Positions 23,478 through 32,350 are shown, counted from the first letter of the stretch. The stretch is DNA of 38,817 bases from Prevotella ihumii (GCF_900155655.1 NZ_LT706987.1:1462694-1501510); one strand, 5' to 3'. Translations and numbers: made by a program. Notes: generated by a model not told the origin, from the sequence alone.

Positions 23478-24935
23478 ATGAACAAAACCGATATGAGCAA
23501 AGAAACATTAAAGGAAAAAACTGCAAAAGGACTGTTTTGGAGTGCACTCAACAATGGGTCGATGCAGGTGTTGAACATCGTGATAGGCATATTTTTAGCA
23601 CGATTGTTGAGCACTGCCGATTATGGTTTGGTGGGAATGATAGCAGTTTTTACTGCTGTTGCTACTGCCTTGCAAGAGAGTGGTTTCACCTCGGCATTGG
23701 CAAATTTGGAACGCCCTACTGATAACGATTACAACTCGGTATTTTGGTTCAGCACCATTGTGAGCTGCATATCTTACACGGTACTTTTCTTCTGTGCGCC
23801 CTTGATAGCCAACTTCTACAACCACCCTGAACTGGTTGCACTCTCTCGTTTTATCTTTGTTTCGCTCCTTTTCTCTGCCATTGGTACAGCTCCTTTGGCA
23901 TATATGTTTAAGAATATGATTATCAAGGAGACTACCATTTTGCGTTCTACCTCGCTCCTTATTTCGGGCATCGTGAGCATCACTTTGGCACTGAATGGTT
24001 ATGGCTATTGGAGTTTGGCATGGCAACAGATTACTTACATTACATTAGTAAGTCTTGGGCGTTTCTTTATCATTCCTTGGCGCCCCTCGCTAAAGATAGA
24101 TTTCACGCCTGTAAGGCAGATGTTCGGCTTCAGTTATAAAATTCTTATCACCTCGATAGTGAATACCGTGAGCCAAAATGTATTGACCCTTATTTTTGGA
24201 CGCTTGTATTCTGCCAATGCTGTGGGCAATTTCACGCAGGCACTGAAGTGGGACAATATGGCGAGTATGTTGGTTTCGGGAACGATAGGGCAGGTGGCGC
24301 AACCTATCTTAGTGGAACTGAAAAGCGAACAAGACAGACAGGTACAGGCTTTCCGCAAAATGTTGCGTTTCACAGCCTTTTTGGCTTTTCCAGCTATGTT
24401 TGGTTTGGCGATGGTTTCGCACGAATTTATTGTCGTTACTATCTCCGAAAAGTGGAACGATAGTATCGAAATGTTGCGTGTATTGTGTATTAGTGGTGCG
24501 TTTTTACCCTTCTATACGCTGTATCAAAACTTGATTATCAGTCGTGGGAAATCTAATATTTATCTTTGGTGTACGGTGAGCCTCATCGTTGCACAAATAT
24601 TGCTTGTGGTGGTTTGTCACACGCACGGAATGATATTTATGGTTTATGTTTACACCCTTATTACCATTCTTTGGCTTTTGGTGTGGCAGTACTTTGCGCA
24701 TCGTGAGATTGGGGTGAAATTGCATCACGTTTTGATGGACATTTTGCCTTATATGGGTGCATCGGCAGCGGTAATGTTGGCGGTTTATTGCTCAACCCTC
24801 TTTATTCAAAACCTCTATGTATTGCTATTGGTGCGCATAGTTTTTGCTGCTGTGCTTTATTTTGTGTTGATGAAAGTTTTAGGGGCAAAGATGTTGGAAG
24901 AGTGTTTGCGATTTGTAAAGAAGAAAAGAGGGTAG
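23478..24935 (+). CDS. Wzx/WzxC-like oligosaccharide flippase (MOP superfamily)
   Basis: The 485-residue membrane protein has 12 or more helices. The N-terminus 'LKEKTAKGLFWSALNNGSMQ', then 'IFLARLLSTADYGLVGMIAVF' and 'GFTSALANLERPTDNDYNSVFWFS', is characteristic of the WzxC/teichuronic-acid branch of polysaccharide flippases. Such proteins move undecaprenyl-diphosphate oligosaccharides to the periplasmic face. It stands alone with its own promoter, some 10 kb from the nearest glycosyltransferase gene in this window. It converges on the LicD gene with only a 9-bp repeat array between. It may serve the glycan made by the genes at 8685-13682, but the distance makes this tentative. Confidence 0.88.
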   Translation: MNKTDMSKETLKEKTAKGLFWSALNNGSMQVLNIVIGIFLARLLSTADYGLVGMIAVFTAVATALQESGFTSALANLERPTDNDYNSVFWFSTIVSCISYTVLFFCAPLIANFYNHPELVALSRFIFVSLLFSAIGTAPLAYMFKNMIIKETTILRSTSLLISGIVSITLALNGYGYWSLAWQQITYITLVSLGRFFIIPWRPSLKIDFTPVRQMFGFSYKILITSIVNTVSQNVLTLIFGRLYSANAVGNFTQALKWDNMASMLVSGTIGQVAQPILVELKSEQDRQVQAFRKMLRFTAFLAFPAMFGLAMVSHEFIVVTISEKWNDSIEMLRVLCISGAFLPFYTLYQNLIISRGKSNIYLWCTVSLIVAQILLVVVCHTHGMIFMVYVYTLITILWLLVWQYFAHREIGVKLHHVLMDILPYMGASAAVMLAVYCSTLFIQNLYVLLLVRIVFAAVLYFVLMKVLGAKMLEECLRFVKKKRG

Positions 24936-24948
24936 GCTGTCAGGCTTT

Positions 24949-25047
24949 GTCGGACGGGTCGGACGGGTCGGACTTGTCAGACGGGTCGGACTGGTCGGAC
25001 TGGTCGGACTGGTCTGACGGGTCGGACGAGTCGGACAGGTCTGATAA
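24949..25047. repeat. 9-bp GTCNGAC array, locus 4 (11 units)
   Basis: Eleven 9-mers follow a decayed unit (GTCAGGCTT, 24939). Ten of the eleven keep GTC and GAC, and the last is GTCTGATAA. Centres are mostly G, with A once and T in two units. The array fills almost the whole 124-bp gap between the convergent flippase and LicD genes, ending 12 bp from the LicD stop. Confidence 0.94.
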
Positions 25048-25059
25048 GGCAATAATACC

Positions 25060-25893
25060 TTACTCCCAAATCCTTGTTTCCACTTGATGGCGATTGCGCT
25101 TATCCTTTGGAGGCAGCCCCATAAAGTTGCCATAGATGATGCGACAGAACGCTTCGGGCTGTGCAGGACCGTTATATGCCTTGCCTTCAAACACAATAGG
25201 GCGATAAGGGCGTACCACATCTTCGGGGAAACGCTCGTAAAACCACGCACCATAGGTGTGCATAAACTCTCCTTTTTTGCCAAATAGATGTCCGCAAAGG
25301 CGGAATAAGGGGAAGATACAACCTTCTAAAACGTGATAGCCTAAGGAGGCAAGGCGAGGGTGTCGACCGCCAAGATTGAAGTTTACAACGCACGCCAACT
25401 TACCCGCTAAACGTTGTAGAGAGGGGAGTATATGGTCTTCGTATGGGAAAATATCAATGTGAAGTCCACGATATTTCATTGCTTCTAAGGCCATTCTGTC
25501 CTTTGCCCCTTCGGGCTCTATGCTCACGTGTTCGCTTTTAGTATCGCGCAAAGCCGCCCACGACTTGTAATATCCGTGGTCGGTGTCGTGGTCTTGCAGC
25601 ACAAATTGAGGGTGGGGATGAGCTTTGAGATAATTGCAAAGTAGCTTATAATCTTTTCTACTTACAACGATGTCCACATCATCGTCCCACGGAATAAAAC
25701 CTCCGTGTCGTAAAGCTCCCAACACATTACCACCGTCAAGTCGCCAGTTTACCCCTGCTTGTTGGGCAGCATCTACCAAGTAGTCGAGCATTTCTAACAT
25801 TCGCAGTTGCGCACGGCGTAGGGTAGAGCCATCGGGATTGTATGCTTGTCGCAAACTCGCTTGTGTTTCGCCTGTGTTGAAAGTTTCTATCAT
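25060..25893 (-). CDS. LicD-family phosphotransferase
   Basis: The 277-residue protein has the LicD nucleotidyltransferase-fold signature. 'WRLDGGNVLGALRHGGFIPW' is followed by DDDVDI (D70, D71, D72 and D74, metal-binding). LicD proteins move phosphocholine or other phospho-alcohols from CDP donors to surface glycans, and animal fukutin/FKRP of the same family move ribitol phosphate from CDP-ribitol. A CDP-polyol type enzyme pair is encoded at 9651-11398, so the protein may use such a donor; that is inference. It lies 81 bp after rseP, separated by a hairpin, so it may be a separate unit added beside the housekeeping operon. Its 3' end touches the 9-bp array. Confidence 0.88.
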   Translation of the reverse strand: MIETFNTGETQASLRQAYNPDGSTLRRAQLRMLEMLDYLVDAAQQAGVNWRLDGGNVLGALRHGGFIPWDDDVDIVVSRKDYKLLCNYLKAHPHPQFVLQDHDTDHGYYKSWAALRDTKSEHVSIEPEGAKDRMALEAMKYRGLHIDIFPYEDHILPSLQRLAGKLACVVNFNLGGRHPRLASLGYHVLEGCIFPLFRLCGHLFGKKGEFMHTYGAWFYERFPEDVVRPYRPIVFEGKAYNGPAQPEAFCRIIYGNFMGLPPKDKRNRHQVETRIWE

Positions 25894-25919
25894 CTTTGTA
25901 AGGTATGTATAAGCAAAAC

Positions 25920-25957
25920 GGGAACTTAAAAAGCACCGTGTGTCTTTTTAAGCTCCC
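25920..25957. terminator. Hairpin between rseP and the LicD gene
   Basis: GGGAACTTAAAAAG (25920-25933) pairs with CTTTTTAAGCTCCC (25944-25957), one mismatch. On the plus side it is followed by ATTTTTT; on the minus side by CGTTTTGC. It probably limits rseP readthrough into licD, or attenuates it. Confidence 0.7.
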
Positions 25958-25974
25958 ATTTTTTGAGGGTTGTA

Positions 25975-27375
25975 TTATATAATGTGGAAGAAGCGCAATA
26001 CGTCGTTCAGATTGGCAACTATCATCAACAAAATGAGGATGGTGATGCCTACATATTCTGCACGTATCATAAACTTCTCTGATGGTTTGCGGCGTGTTAT
26101 CATCTCGTAAAGAAGGAACATAACGTGTCCGCCATCGAGTGCAGGGATAGGGAGAATGTTCATAAAAGCAAGGATAATGCTAAGGAAGGCTGTCATATTC
26201 CAGAACACATACCAATCCCAATAAGGAGGGAACATCTTGCCAATAGAACCAAAACCGCCTAAACTCTTTGCGCCATCTGCTGATGCAAGATACTTAAAGT
26301 TGCCTACATAGCCACGAAGTACGTTTACGCCATACTTCACACCTGCAGGGAAACTTGCTAAGAATGAATAGCTTTCCTGTGTTGGCTTGTAATAAGAGAG
26401 CAAAGAACTTTGAGCTACACCCATCTTGAGTTCAGGGTTGAGCTGCAATTTCAGTGTGTCTATCTGGTTTGTACCATTGCGCTGCACGGTAAGTACGATG
26501 TTGCGGAGTGCCAAAGAATCTTTGTGGGTGTTCTTCACTGCAGCAATGTCGCTCAAAACACCCATTTGGAAGTTGAAGTCTGCCCAAGTTTCTACCTTTT
26601 TACCATTGATAGACTTTAGCTCATCGCCTGCCTTTATGCCAGCCTTCATTGCAGGAGTATCGTTCATAACGCTGTCAATGCGAGCTGGGATATAAGGTTC
26701 GGCAAAGAGTGGACGGTCTTTTATCATCGAAAGCATATCCATATCGCCAGGCATAGAGATACGTATTTTCTTGCCATTGCGCAATACATCAACGTATTTA
26801 GACTGAGCTATCTGACGGAAGAAGTCGCCGTTTACATTGGCATATTCACGGAATGCGCCTTTGTCTGTACCAAGCATAACGTCCTTGTCTTGAAAGCCCA
26901 TAGCCTTAGCTTGCTCGTTGAACTGCATACCCATCGACATATCAGACACCTTAAAGTAGCTTTCGCCCCACGTAAACATAATCATGGAATAGATAAAGAG
27001 GGCTAACACGAAGTTGACCATCACACCACCAACCATAATCAATAGTCTTTGCCACGCAGGCTTTACACGAAATTCCCACGGTTCTGGGTCTTTTGCCATC
27101 TGTTCGGTATCAAAACTTTCGTCTATCATACCCGAAATCTTGCAATAACCTCCTAACGGAAGCCACCCGATGCCGTATGTGGTGTCGTCATTCTTGGGTT
27201 TCCACTTGAACAACATACCATTCCATTTGCCGATAGCCATATCGAAGAATACAAAAAACTTCTCTACTCTTACACCAAAGAGCTTTGCGAAGAACATATG
27301 GCCTCCTTCGTGAAGAAGAACCAATAGGGAGATTGCTAAAATAAATTGGAGCAATCTGATTAAAAATGTTTCCAT
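25975..27375 (-). CDS. rseP: RseP-type site-2 intramembrane metalloprotease
   Basis: The 466 residues have the zinc motif HEGGH (22-26) in the first helix. Also present are 'WLPLGGYCKISGM', a PDZ domain around 'MKAGIKAGDELKSINGKKVE', and the third helix 'ILPIPALDGGHVMFLLYEM' with the DGGH metal ligand. It cuts anti-sigma factors or other membrane proteins after a first periplasmic cut, and in many bacteria also clears signal-peptide remnants. It follows dxr by 20 bp. The adjacency dxr-rseP is conserved across many bacteria. Confidence 0.94.
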   Translation of the reverse strand: METFLIRLLQFILAISLLVLLHEGGHMFFAKLFGVRVEKFFVFFDMAIGKWNGMLFKWKPKNDDTTYGIGWLPLGGYCKISGMIDESFDTEQMAKDPEPWEFRVKPAWQRLLIMVGGVMVNFVLALFIYSMIMFTWGESYFKVSDMSMGMQFNEQAKAMGFQDKDVMLGTDKGAFREYANVNGDFFRQIAQSKYVDVLRNGKKIRISMPGDMDMLSMIKDRPLFAEPYIPARIDSVMNDTPAMKAGIKAGDELKSINGKKVETWADFNFQMGVLSDIAAVKNTHKDSLALRNIVLTVQRNGTNQIDTLKLQLNPELKMGVAQSSLLSYYKPTQESYSFLASFPAGVKYGVNVLRGYVGNFKYLASADGAKSLGGFGSIGKMFPPYWDWYVFWNMTAFLSIILAFMNILPIPALDGGHVMFLLYEMITRRKPSEKFMIRAEYVGITILILLMIVANLNDVLRFFHII

Positions 27376-27395
27376 CTAATATTATCTAATCTTAT

Positions 27396-28559
27396 TTATT
27401 GTAACTGTTTTTTCATCAATTCGCTTGCAACTCTTCGTGCTTCTGCGTCTGTTTGTAGATAGACGTCAAGGTTGGGATTGCCATCGAACGCCACAGATTG
27501 CATTGTTTTGTCTATGATTTCTCCCATTTCAAGGAACGAACATTGACCTTTGCGGAAGCCTTCGTTGACAATTTCGTTGGCTGCGTTGAGGATACAAGGC
27601 ATATTTCCGCCTTTTTCAATTGCAGAATATGCCATTGCAAGACACTTGAATTTGTTTGTGTCGGGCTCAAAGAACTCTAATGGCTGACGAAACATATCCA
27701 ATCGGTCGCCACCTAACGATAGTCGCTTAGGGAAAGAGAAAGCGTACTGAATTGGGAGACGCATATCGGGTACGCCTAACTGGGCTTTTACTCCGCCATC
27801 AACAAACTGTACTGCGCTATGGACAATGGATTGTGGGTGAATGAGTACTTGTATCTTTTCGGCAGGTACACCAAAGAGCCATTTAGCCTCAATCACTTCA
27901 AAGCCTTTGTTCATCAATGAAGCCGAATCGATGGTGATTTTGGCTCCCATATCCCAAGTTGGGTGTTTCAAAGCATCAGCTGCCGTTACTGTTTTCAGAC
28001 GTTCTGCATCGTAAAGACGGAACGGACCGCCCGAACAGGTTAAGAGTATCTTCTCAATCTCGTTATCGTCTTCGCCTACAAGACTTTGGAATATGGCACT
28101 ATGCTCGCTGTCAACGGGCAGAATAGGTACGTGGTATTCCATTGCGAGTTGGCATATTAGCTCGCCTGCCACGACCAATGTCTCCTTATTTGCCAAGCAA
28201 ATCTTTTTACGAGCTTTGATGGCGTGGATTGTGGGTTCGAGTCCAGAGAAGCCAACCATAGCCGTAAGTACCATTGTGATGGGTTCGGCTTCTACAATCT
28301 GTTTGAGTGCATCAGCACCAGCATAAACTTTTATATCTGATAAGTCCTCTAACTCCTTTGTAAGGTCGGCATAATGCGCCTCATTGGCTATCACTACGGC
28401 TGCAGGACGATACTTTCGAGCCTGTGCAGCAAGTTCTTTCCATCGGTTATTAGCCGTGAGTGCGTATGCTTCGTATAGGTCGGAATGTTGCTCTATTACG
28501 TCTAAAGCCTGTGTTCCGATGCTTCCTGTAGAGCCGAGAATACATATTTGTTGTTTCAT
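27396..28559 (-). CDS. dxr: 1-deoxy-D-xylulose 5-phosphate reductoisomerase
   Basis: The 387-residue enzyme converts DXP to MEP with NADPH, the first committed step of the MEP pathway. NADPH binding is by 'CILGSTGSIGTQALDVIEQH'. The catalytic and metal region has 'LANKETLVVAGELI', 'ILPVDSEHSAIFQ', 'LKHPTWDMGAKITIDSASLM' and 'NKGFEVIEA'. The length is normal. It is the target of fosmidomycin. It sits between rimM and rseP; ispD of the same pathway is 8 kb away on the other strand. Confidence 0.97.
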   Translation of the reverse strand: MKQQICILGSTGSIGTQALDVIEQHSDLYEAYALTANNRWKELAAQARKYRPAAVVIANEAHYADLTKELEDLSDIKVYAGADALKQIVEAEPITMVLTAMVGFSGLEPTIHAIKARKKICLANKETLVVAGELICQLAMEYHVPILPVDSEHSAIFQSLVGEDDNEIEKILLTCSGGPFRLYDAERLKTVTAADALKHPTWDMGAKITIDSASLMNKGFEVIEAKWLFGVPAEKIQVLIHPQSIVHSAVQFVDGGVKAQLGVPDMRLPIQYAFSFPKRLSLGGDRLDMFRQPLEFFEPDTNKFKCLAMAYSAIEKGGNMPCILNAANEIVNEGFRKGQCSFLEMGEIIDKTMQSVAFDGNPNLDVYLQTDAEARRVASELMKKQLQ

Positions 28560-28574
28560 ATTTGTATGTCTAAA

Positions 28575-28674
28575 GGTCTAAAAGCCCTGTCAACGATTTC
28601 TGTTTTATTACTTTTCGCAAACTAAACTTGTATCAATGATTTCTGTTTATTACTTTTTAGAGGTCTAAAAGTCC
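28575..28674. repeat. Degenerate duplication in the rimM-dxr gap
   Basis: TCAACGATTTCTGTTTTATT (28590, continuing to 28615) recurs with two changes at 28633-28657. GGTCTAAAAG (28575) recurs at 28662 inside the 3' end of rimM. The gap therefore looks like a partly duplicated rimM tail. Confidence 0.6.
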
Positions 28675-29178
28675 ATCGGGAATTTCTATTTCAATGCTTC
28701 TTTGTTTGGCATCAAGCCTTTTTATAAGGTCTTCATTTGCAGGAATGAGCAGTTCAACATCGCTTTCTGTCTTTACTTCAAAGAGTAGATTGATGGTTGT
28801 TTCGTCTACGGAAGTAATCTCTCCCACCACTTTTCCCGATGTGCTATCTATCAATGAGAAACCTATGATTTGCGCCCAAGAAAGGTCATCGCTGCTCTCT
28901 TCTGCCATAGCACGTGGGAAATAAACCTCTGTACCTGTAAGTTCGCGAGCTCGCTCTTCGGTGTCTATGTCGCAAAACTTCATCAATGCCACTTCATCGC
29001 TGCGGAAACGATACTCTTCCATAAAGAATGGAACGAGAATACCTTCCATGTCGAGTACCAAATATTCAGCTTCACAGCGGTCGAACACATCGTCTGTAAA
29101 GCGAAACTGCAACTCTCCTCGCACGCCGTGGGGCTTTCCGATTACGCCTATTTTATATACGCTTTCTCTTTTTATCAT
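28657..29178 (-). CDS. rimM: Ribosome maturation factor RimM
   Basis: I start at ATG 29178 (MIKRESVYKIGVIGKPHG, 173 residues). This matches the usual RimM N-terminus in the phylum; an in-frame ATG at 29214 would add 12 residues of no clear role. The N-terminal RimM barrel has 'GVIGKPHGVRGELQFRF'. A PRC-barrel C-terminal domain includes 'IIGFSLIDSTSGKVVGEITS' and 'ELLIPANEDLIKRLD'. RimM binds S19 and aids 30S head maturation. It lies between murA and dxr in the conserved operon. Confidence 0.9.
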   Translation of the reverse strand: MIKRESVYKIGVIGKPHGVRGELQFRFTDDVFDRCEAEYLVLDMEGILVPFFMEEYRFRSDEVALMKFCDIDTEERARELTGTEVYFPRAMAEESSDDLSWAQIIGFSLIDSTSGKVVGEITSVDETTINLLFEVKTESDVELLIPANEDLIKRLDAKQRSIEIEIPDGLLDL

Positions 29179-29294
29179 CTTTTGGGAAGGAAGTTTGGGT
29201 GTTTTGCTTACCAAATATCTGTTTGATATTGAGTTTAAGATAGGCTCTTACTTGTCGAACCTCTACTTTTATTTAAACAAACCTCTACTTGTGT

Positions 29295-30608
29295 CTAACA
29301 AATCTCTACACGTTGTATCTTTGCACCCAAAGCATTCAGACGACCTTCTATGTTCTCATAGCCACGGTCTATCTGTGTGATGTTGTCAATACGACTTGTT
29401 CCTGTAGCTGTGAGGGCAGCAATGAGCAACGCAATACCAGCTCTGATGTCTGGACTCGACATCCGTCCGCCACGTAAGGTCTTGTTATTGTCGTGTCCGA
29501 TTACAACGGCACGATGCGGATCACAAAGTATGATTTGCGCACCCATATCAATGAGTTTGTCAACGAAGAAGAGACGGCTCTCAAACATCTTTTGATGGAA
29601 CAACACACTGCCTTGTGCTTGGGTTGCTACAACGAGCAATACCGAGATAAGGTCGGGAGTTACGCCCGGCCAAGGTGCATCGGCAATGGTCATTATCGTG
29701 CCATCGATGAACGAATCGATGACATAATGGTCTTGACGAGGGATAACTAAATCGTCTCCCTCTTCAAATATCTGAACGCCAAGACGGCGGAACGTGTCGG
29801 GAATGATGCCCAAATGCTTTATAGCTACGTCTTTTATACGAATACCATCACCAATCATTGCAGCCACACCGATGAACGATCCCACCTCAATCATATCAGG
29901 AAGAATTTTGTGCGTTGCGCCGTGAAGGGCTGTTACACCCTCTATGGTAAGCAAGTTGCTGCCAATTCCAGTGATGTTAGCTCCCATTTGGTTGAGCAAA
30001 TGGCAAAGTTGCTGCACGTAAGGTTCACAAGCTGCATTATAGATGGTAGTCGTTCCCTCAGCAAGTGCTGCTGCCATAACGATGTTGGCTGTACCCGTTA
30101 CTGATGCTTCGTCCAATAACATATAAGTTCCAACGAGCTTTTCAGCCTTGATTTCATATATATTGTTATCAATATTGCGAACGAACTGCGCCCCAAGGTT
30201 CTTAAAGCCAAGGAAATGGGTGTCCATTCGACGACGACCTATCTTGTCTCCACCAGGCTTAGAGATAGCTGCTTTGCCAAAGCGACCCAGCAATGGACCT
30301 AACAAGAGTACACTACCACGGAGCGAAGAACACTTCTTTACAAATTCGGCACTCTCTAAGAAGCCGAGATTTACCTTGTCTGCTTGAAAAGAATACTCAT
30401 TGTCGGCAAGCTTTTTCACCTTTACGCCAATATCTTCCAACAACTTTATAAGGTTGTTGACGTCCAATATGTTAGGCACATTGCTTATTCTTACTTCCTC
30501 ATCGGTTAGCAATGTGGCACTAATCACTTGCAAAGCCTCGTTCTTAGCTCCTTGTGGAGTGATTGTTCCGCTAAGGCGATGACCGCCTTCAATGATGAAT
30601 GACTCCAT
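29295..30608 (-). CDS. murA: UDP-N-acetylglucosamine 1-carboxyvinyltransferase with Asp in place of the active Cys
   Basis: The 437-residue enzyme of the first committed peptidoglycan step moves enolpyruvate from PEP to UDP-GlcNAc. The N-terminus 'GTITPQGAKNEALQVISA' holds the conserved Lys22-Asn23 pair. The mobile loop reads 'SKPGGDKIGRRRMDTHFLGF', so residue 121 is Asp where E. coli has Cys115. Other motifs are intact, such as 'TGTANIVMAAALAEG' and 'PWPGVTPDLISVLL'. The Cys-to-Asp form is known to be active and resistant to fosfomycin (for example in Mycobacterium tuberculosis). The gene starts 4 bp after the DUF4290 stop. Confidence 0.96.
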   Translation of the reverse strand: MESFIIEGGHRLSGTITPQGAKNEALQVISATLLTDEEVRISNVPNILDVNNLIKLLEDIGVKVKKLADNEYSFQADKVNLGFLESAEFVKKCSSLRGSVLLLGPLLGRFGKAAISKPGGDKIGRRRMDTHFLGFKNLGAQFVRNIDNNIYEIKAEKLVGTYMLLDEASVTGTANIVMAAALAEGTTTIYNAACEPYVQQLCHLLNQMGANITGIGSNLLTIEGVTALHGATHKILPDMIEVGSFIGVAAMIGDGIRIKDVAIKHLGIIPDTFRRLGVQIFEEGDDLVIPRQDHYVIDSFIDGTIMTIADAPWPGVTPDLISVLLVVATQAQGSVLFHQKMFESRLFFVDKLIDMGAQIILCDPHRAVVIGHDNNKTLRGGRMSSPDIRAGIALLIAALTATGTSRIDNITQIDRGYENIEGRLNALGAKIQRVEIC

Positions 30609-30612
30609 ATAT

Positions 30613-31215
30613 CTATCTCTTCTTTTTATTGTTTTTTACAGGGGCGAAATCACGTTGATTTATTTTTTCAAACTTGAAGGTCGATAGATCTAATTGTATT
30701 ACCCCATCTGTGAAGCGTGCAAGGTCTGAAGCCACCTTCTCATCGTCTGACGAACCGTGTCCCCACTGCATCAAACAACGTTTCATTTGGTTAGCCACCA
30801 AGCGCACCAACTCTTCCTTTTCCTCGCCATCTTCCATTGTTTTAAGTTGGTCGAACAGCTCGAACATCATTTTGCCATAGTGGCGCACAGGTATTCGCTC
30901 CATAGGATAACTCATAGGTTCGGGCTTTGCAGCTATCTTGAGTGCATCCGAAATATCGTAAGGATAGTCAATATCCAACTTAAAGTCTGCCATCAATGCC
31001 AGGTGATCCCATAGTTTCTGAATATGGTCAGCGTTTTCACGGTTTTGTGGGTTCATTCTGTCCATTATCGAAACGATGGTTTCAGCACACTTCTGTCGTT
31101 CTTCCTTTGTTGGGAGGTTCACACAGTAAGTTACCATATCTTGTATTTCGCGACCATATTCTGGCAATATCAGTTTTTCGCGTTGGGTGTTATAATCTAA
31201 TCCTTCAATATCCAT
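30613..31215 (-). CDS. DUF4290 family protein
   Basis: The 200-residue protein starts 'MDIEGLDYNTQREKLILPEY', the typical opening of DUF4290, and continues 'GREIQDMVTYCVNLPTKEER' and 'NADHIQKLWDHLALMADFKL'. There is no signal peptide or membrane segment. The C-terminus is basic ('APVKNNKKKR'). The family is confined to Bacteroidota and usually precedes murA. Its function is not established; the position suggests a cytoplasmic role tied to cell-wall synthesis or growth. Gap to murA is 4 bp. Confidence 0.9.
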   Translation of the reverse strand: MDIEGLDYNTQREKLILPEYGREIQDMVTYCVNLPTKEERQKCAETIVSIMDRMNPQNRENADHIQKLWDHLALMADFKLDIDYPYDISDALKIAAKPEPMSYPMERIPVRHYGKMMFELFDQLKTMEDGEEKEELVRLVANQMKRCLMQWGHGSSDDEKVASDLARFTDGVIQLDLSTFKFEKINQRDFAPVKNNKKKR

Positions 31216-31278
31216 TCGGTTAAAATGTTTATGCTGTTATTCTCTACGTTCTTATTTCTTTCTCTCTCAACCACCTGC

Positions 31279-31971
31279 TTACAATAGCGGTTTGGCTTGT
31301 TTTGCTACAAAGTCCTTTAAGTACATAGGCACAAAGTATGCCACATCTTCAAACTGTTCGGTAACAAAACGCTTTTCTGCCAATGGCAACATATTCTTTG
31401 CCAATGGTTCTATGCCTTTTATGAGGTGTGCATTGGGGTGGTTGATAACCTCCATACACTTCTCTGCGCCATTGCCAAAGAAGTAGACAGGGTGTTCGTT
31501 CAAGTATGCTTTATAAGTGTTTTCGTCCACTACGTCGGCTTGAATGTCTCTCACCGTTTTCAATGCACGTGTGAAAACCTGCGAATACACCTCCATACGG
31601 CGAGCATCTATCATCGGAACGATAAGCGCATCGTCCTCTATCTCTTCGTGATGAAGCAGCACGGGTACACTCATTACCTCCAATGTTGGCACAGCAATGA
31701 GCTTAATGTCCGACCCATAGCAAATGCCCTTTGCCATAGATGTACCTATGCGCAAGCCCGTGTACGACCCTGGACCGCTACTTACTGCCACTGCGTCTAC
31801 GGGTATAGCGTGACTATCGGCAAACGAGAGTGCTTCGTCTACGAATGTTCCGAGTTTTTCGGCGTGGTTTCCGCCATTTCTATCTGCCTGCTCAAAGATG
31901 CAAGCTCCGTTTTCTGAAACTGCTACCGAACAAACATTTGTACTTGTTTCTATATTTAATATGCAAGCCAT
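31279..31971 (-). CDS. tsaB: tRNA t6A synthesis protein TsaB (YeaZ)
   Basis: The 230-residue ASKHA-fold protein has 'ILNIETSTNVCSVAVSENG', then 'NHAEKLGTFVDEALSF' and 'AVSSGPGSYTGLRIGTSMAKG'. TsaB partners TsaD and TsaE to place threonylcarbamoyl on A37 of ANN-decoding tRNAs. It lacks the metal-binding HxxxH of TsaD, as expected for TsaB. It is first in the operon behind a good promoter; DUF4290 begins 63 bp downstream. Confidence 0.94.
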   Translation of the reverse strand: MACILNIETSTNVCSVAVSENGACIFEQADRNGGNHAEKLGTFVDEALSFADSHAIPVDAVAVSSGPGSYTGLRIGTSMAKGICYGSDIKLIAVPTLEVMSVPVLLHHEEIEDDALIVPMIDARRMEVYSQVFTRALKTVRDIQADVVDENTYKAYLNEHPVYFFGNGAEKCMEVINHPNAHLIKGIEPLAKNMLPLAEKRFVTEQFEDVAYFVPMYLKDFVAKQAKPLL

Positions 31972-32030
31972 ATTCTATTTTTCTATTGTCCGAAATCCAT
32001 CAGACCTTTTTATCCTATACTATTAATGTG

Positions 32031-32038
32031 CAAAGATA
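32031..32038 (-). promoter_or_regulatory. Promoter -7 box TATCTTTG for the tsaB-murA-rseP operon
   Basis: On the minus strand TATCTTTG lies at 32038-32031, about 60 nt before the tsaB start, leaving a leader of about 53 nt. Genes down to rseP follow with gaps of 4-116 bp. Confidence 0.65.
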
Positions 32039-32350
32039 ATGTTAATTTTTGAATTATCCCACCTTATATAAAACAATTAAAACTCGTTATGTTTATTTTT
32101 AGTACACAAACTATCTTATTTAGAACCATCTTATTTGCTTTGCAGAATGGTCTATAGGCAAAAGTTGAGGAGGTTGCAGAAGAGTAGGGGGAAAATAGAA
32201 CAATATAAGAAAAGGGTTAAAACAGAATATGGGGGGATTATCCCGAGTTCAGGTATATATGTTTTGGAAACAATAGATGGGTTTCATATCTGTTGTTGAT
32301 GGGTAAAGGAAAAACAGAACAAGTAGTGAACTATGGAAATACATAAAACG
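32039..32350. other. Intergenic region, no gene seen
   Basis: AT-rich stretch of about 310 bp between divergently placed operons. I found no convincing ORF or RNA gene. A decayed half of the AACATATATGTT palindrome may be at about 32254-32266. Confidence 0.4.

Noticed and set aside
8478..25047. CRISPR arrays at the four repeat loci
   Set aside because: The units are 9 bp with 2-bp variable parts, with no unique spacers of about 30 bp and no cas genes nearby.
24939..25060. Ser-Asp-X or Pro-Thr-X repeat protein encoded by the 9-bp array
   Set aside because: The open frame is only a by-product of a 9-bp period without stops. It lies after the flippase stop and has no start or family match. Arrays at other loci are not in frame with any gene.
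31988..32005. A fifth GTCNGAC array before tsaB (GTCCGAAAT, CCATCAGAC)
   Set aside because: Only two poor half-matches with no 9-bp period.
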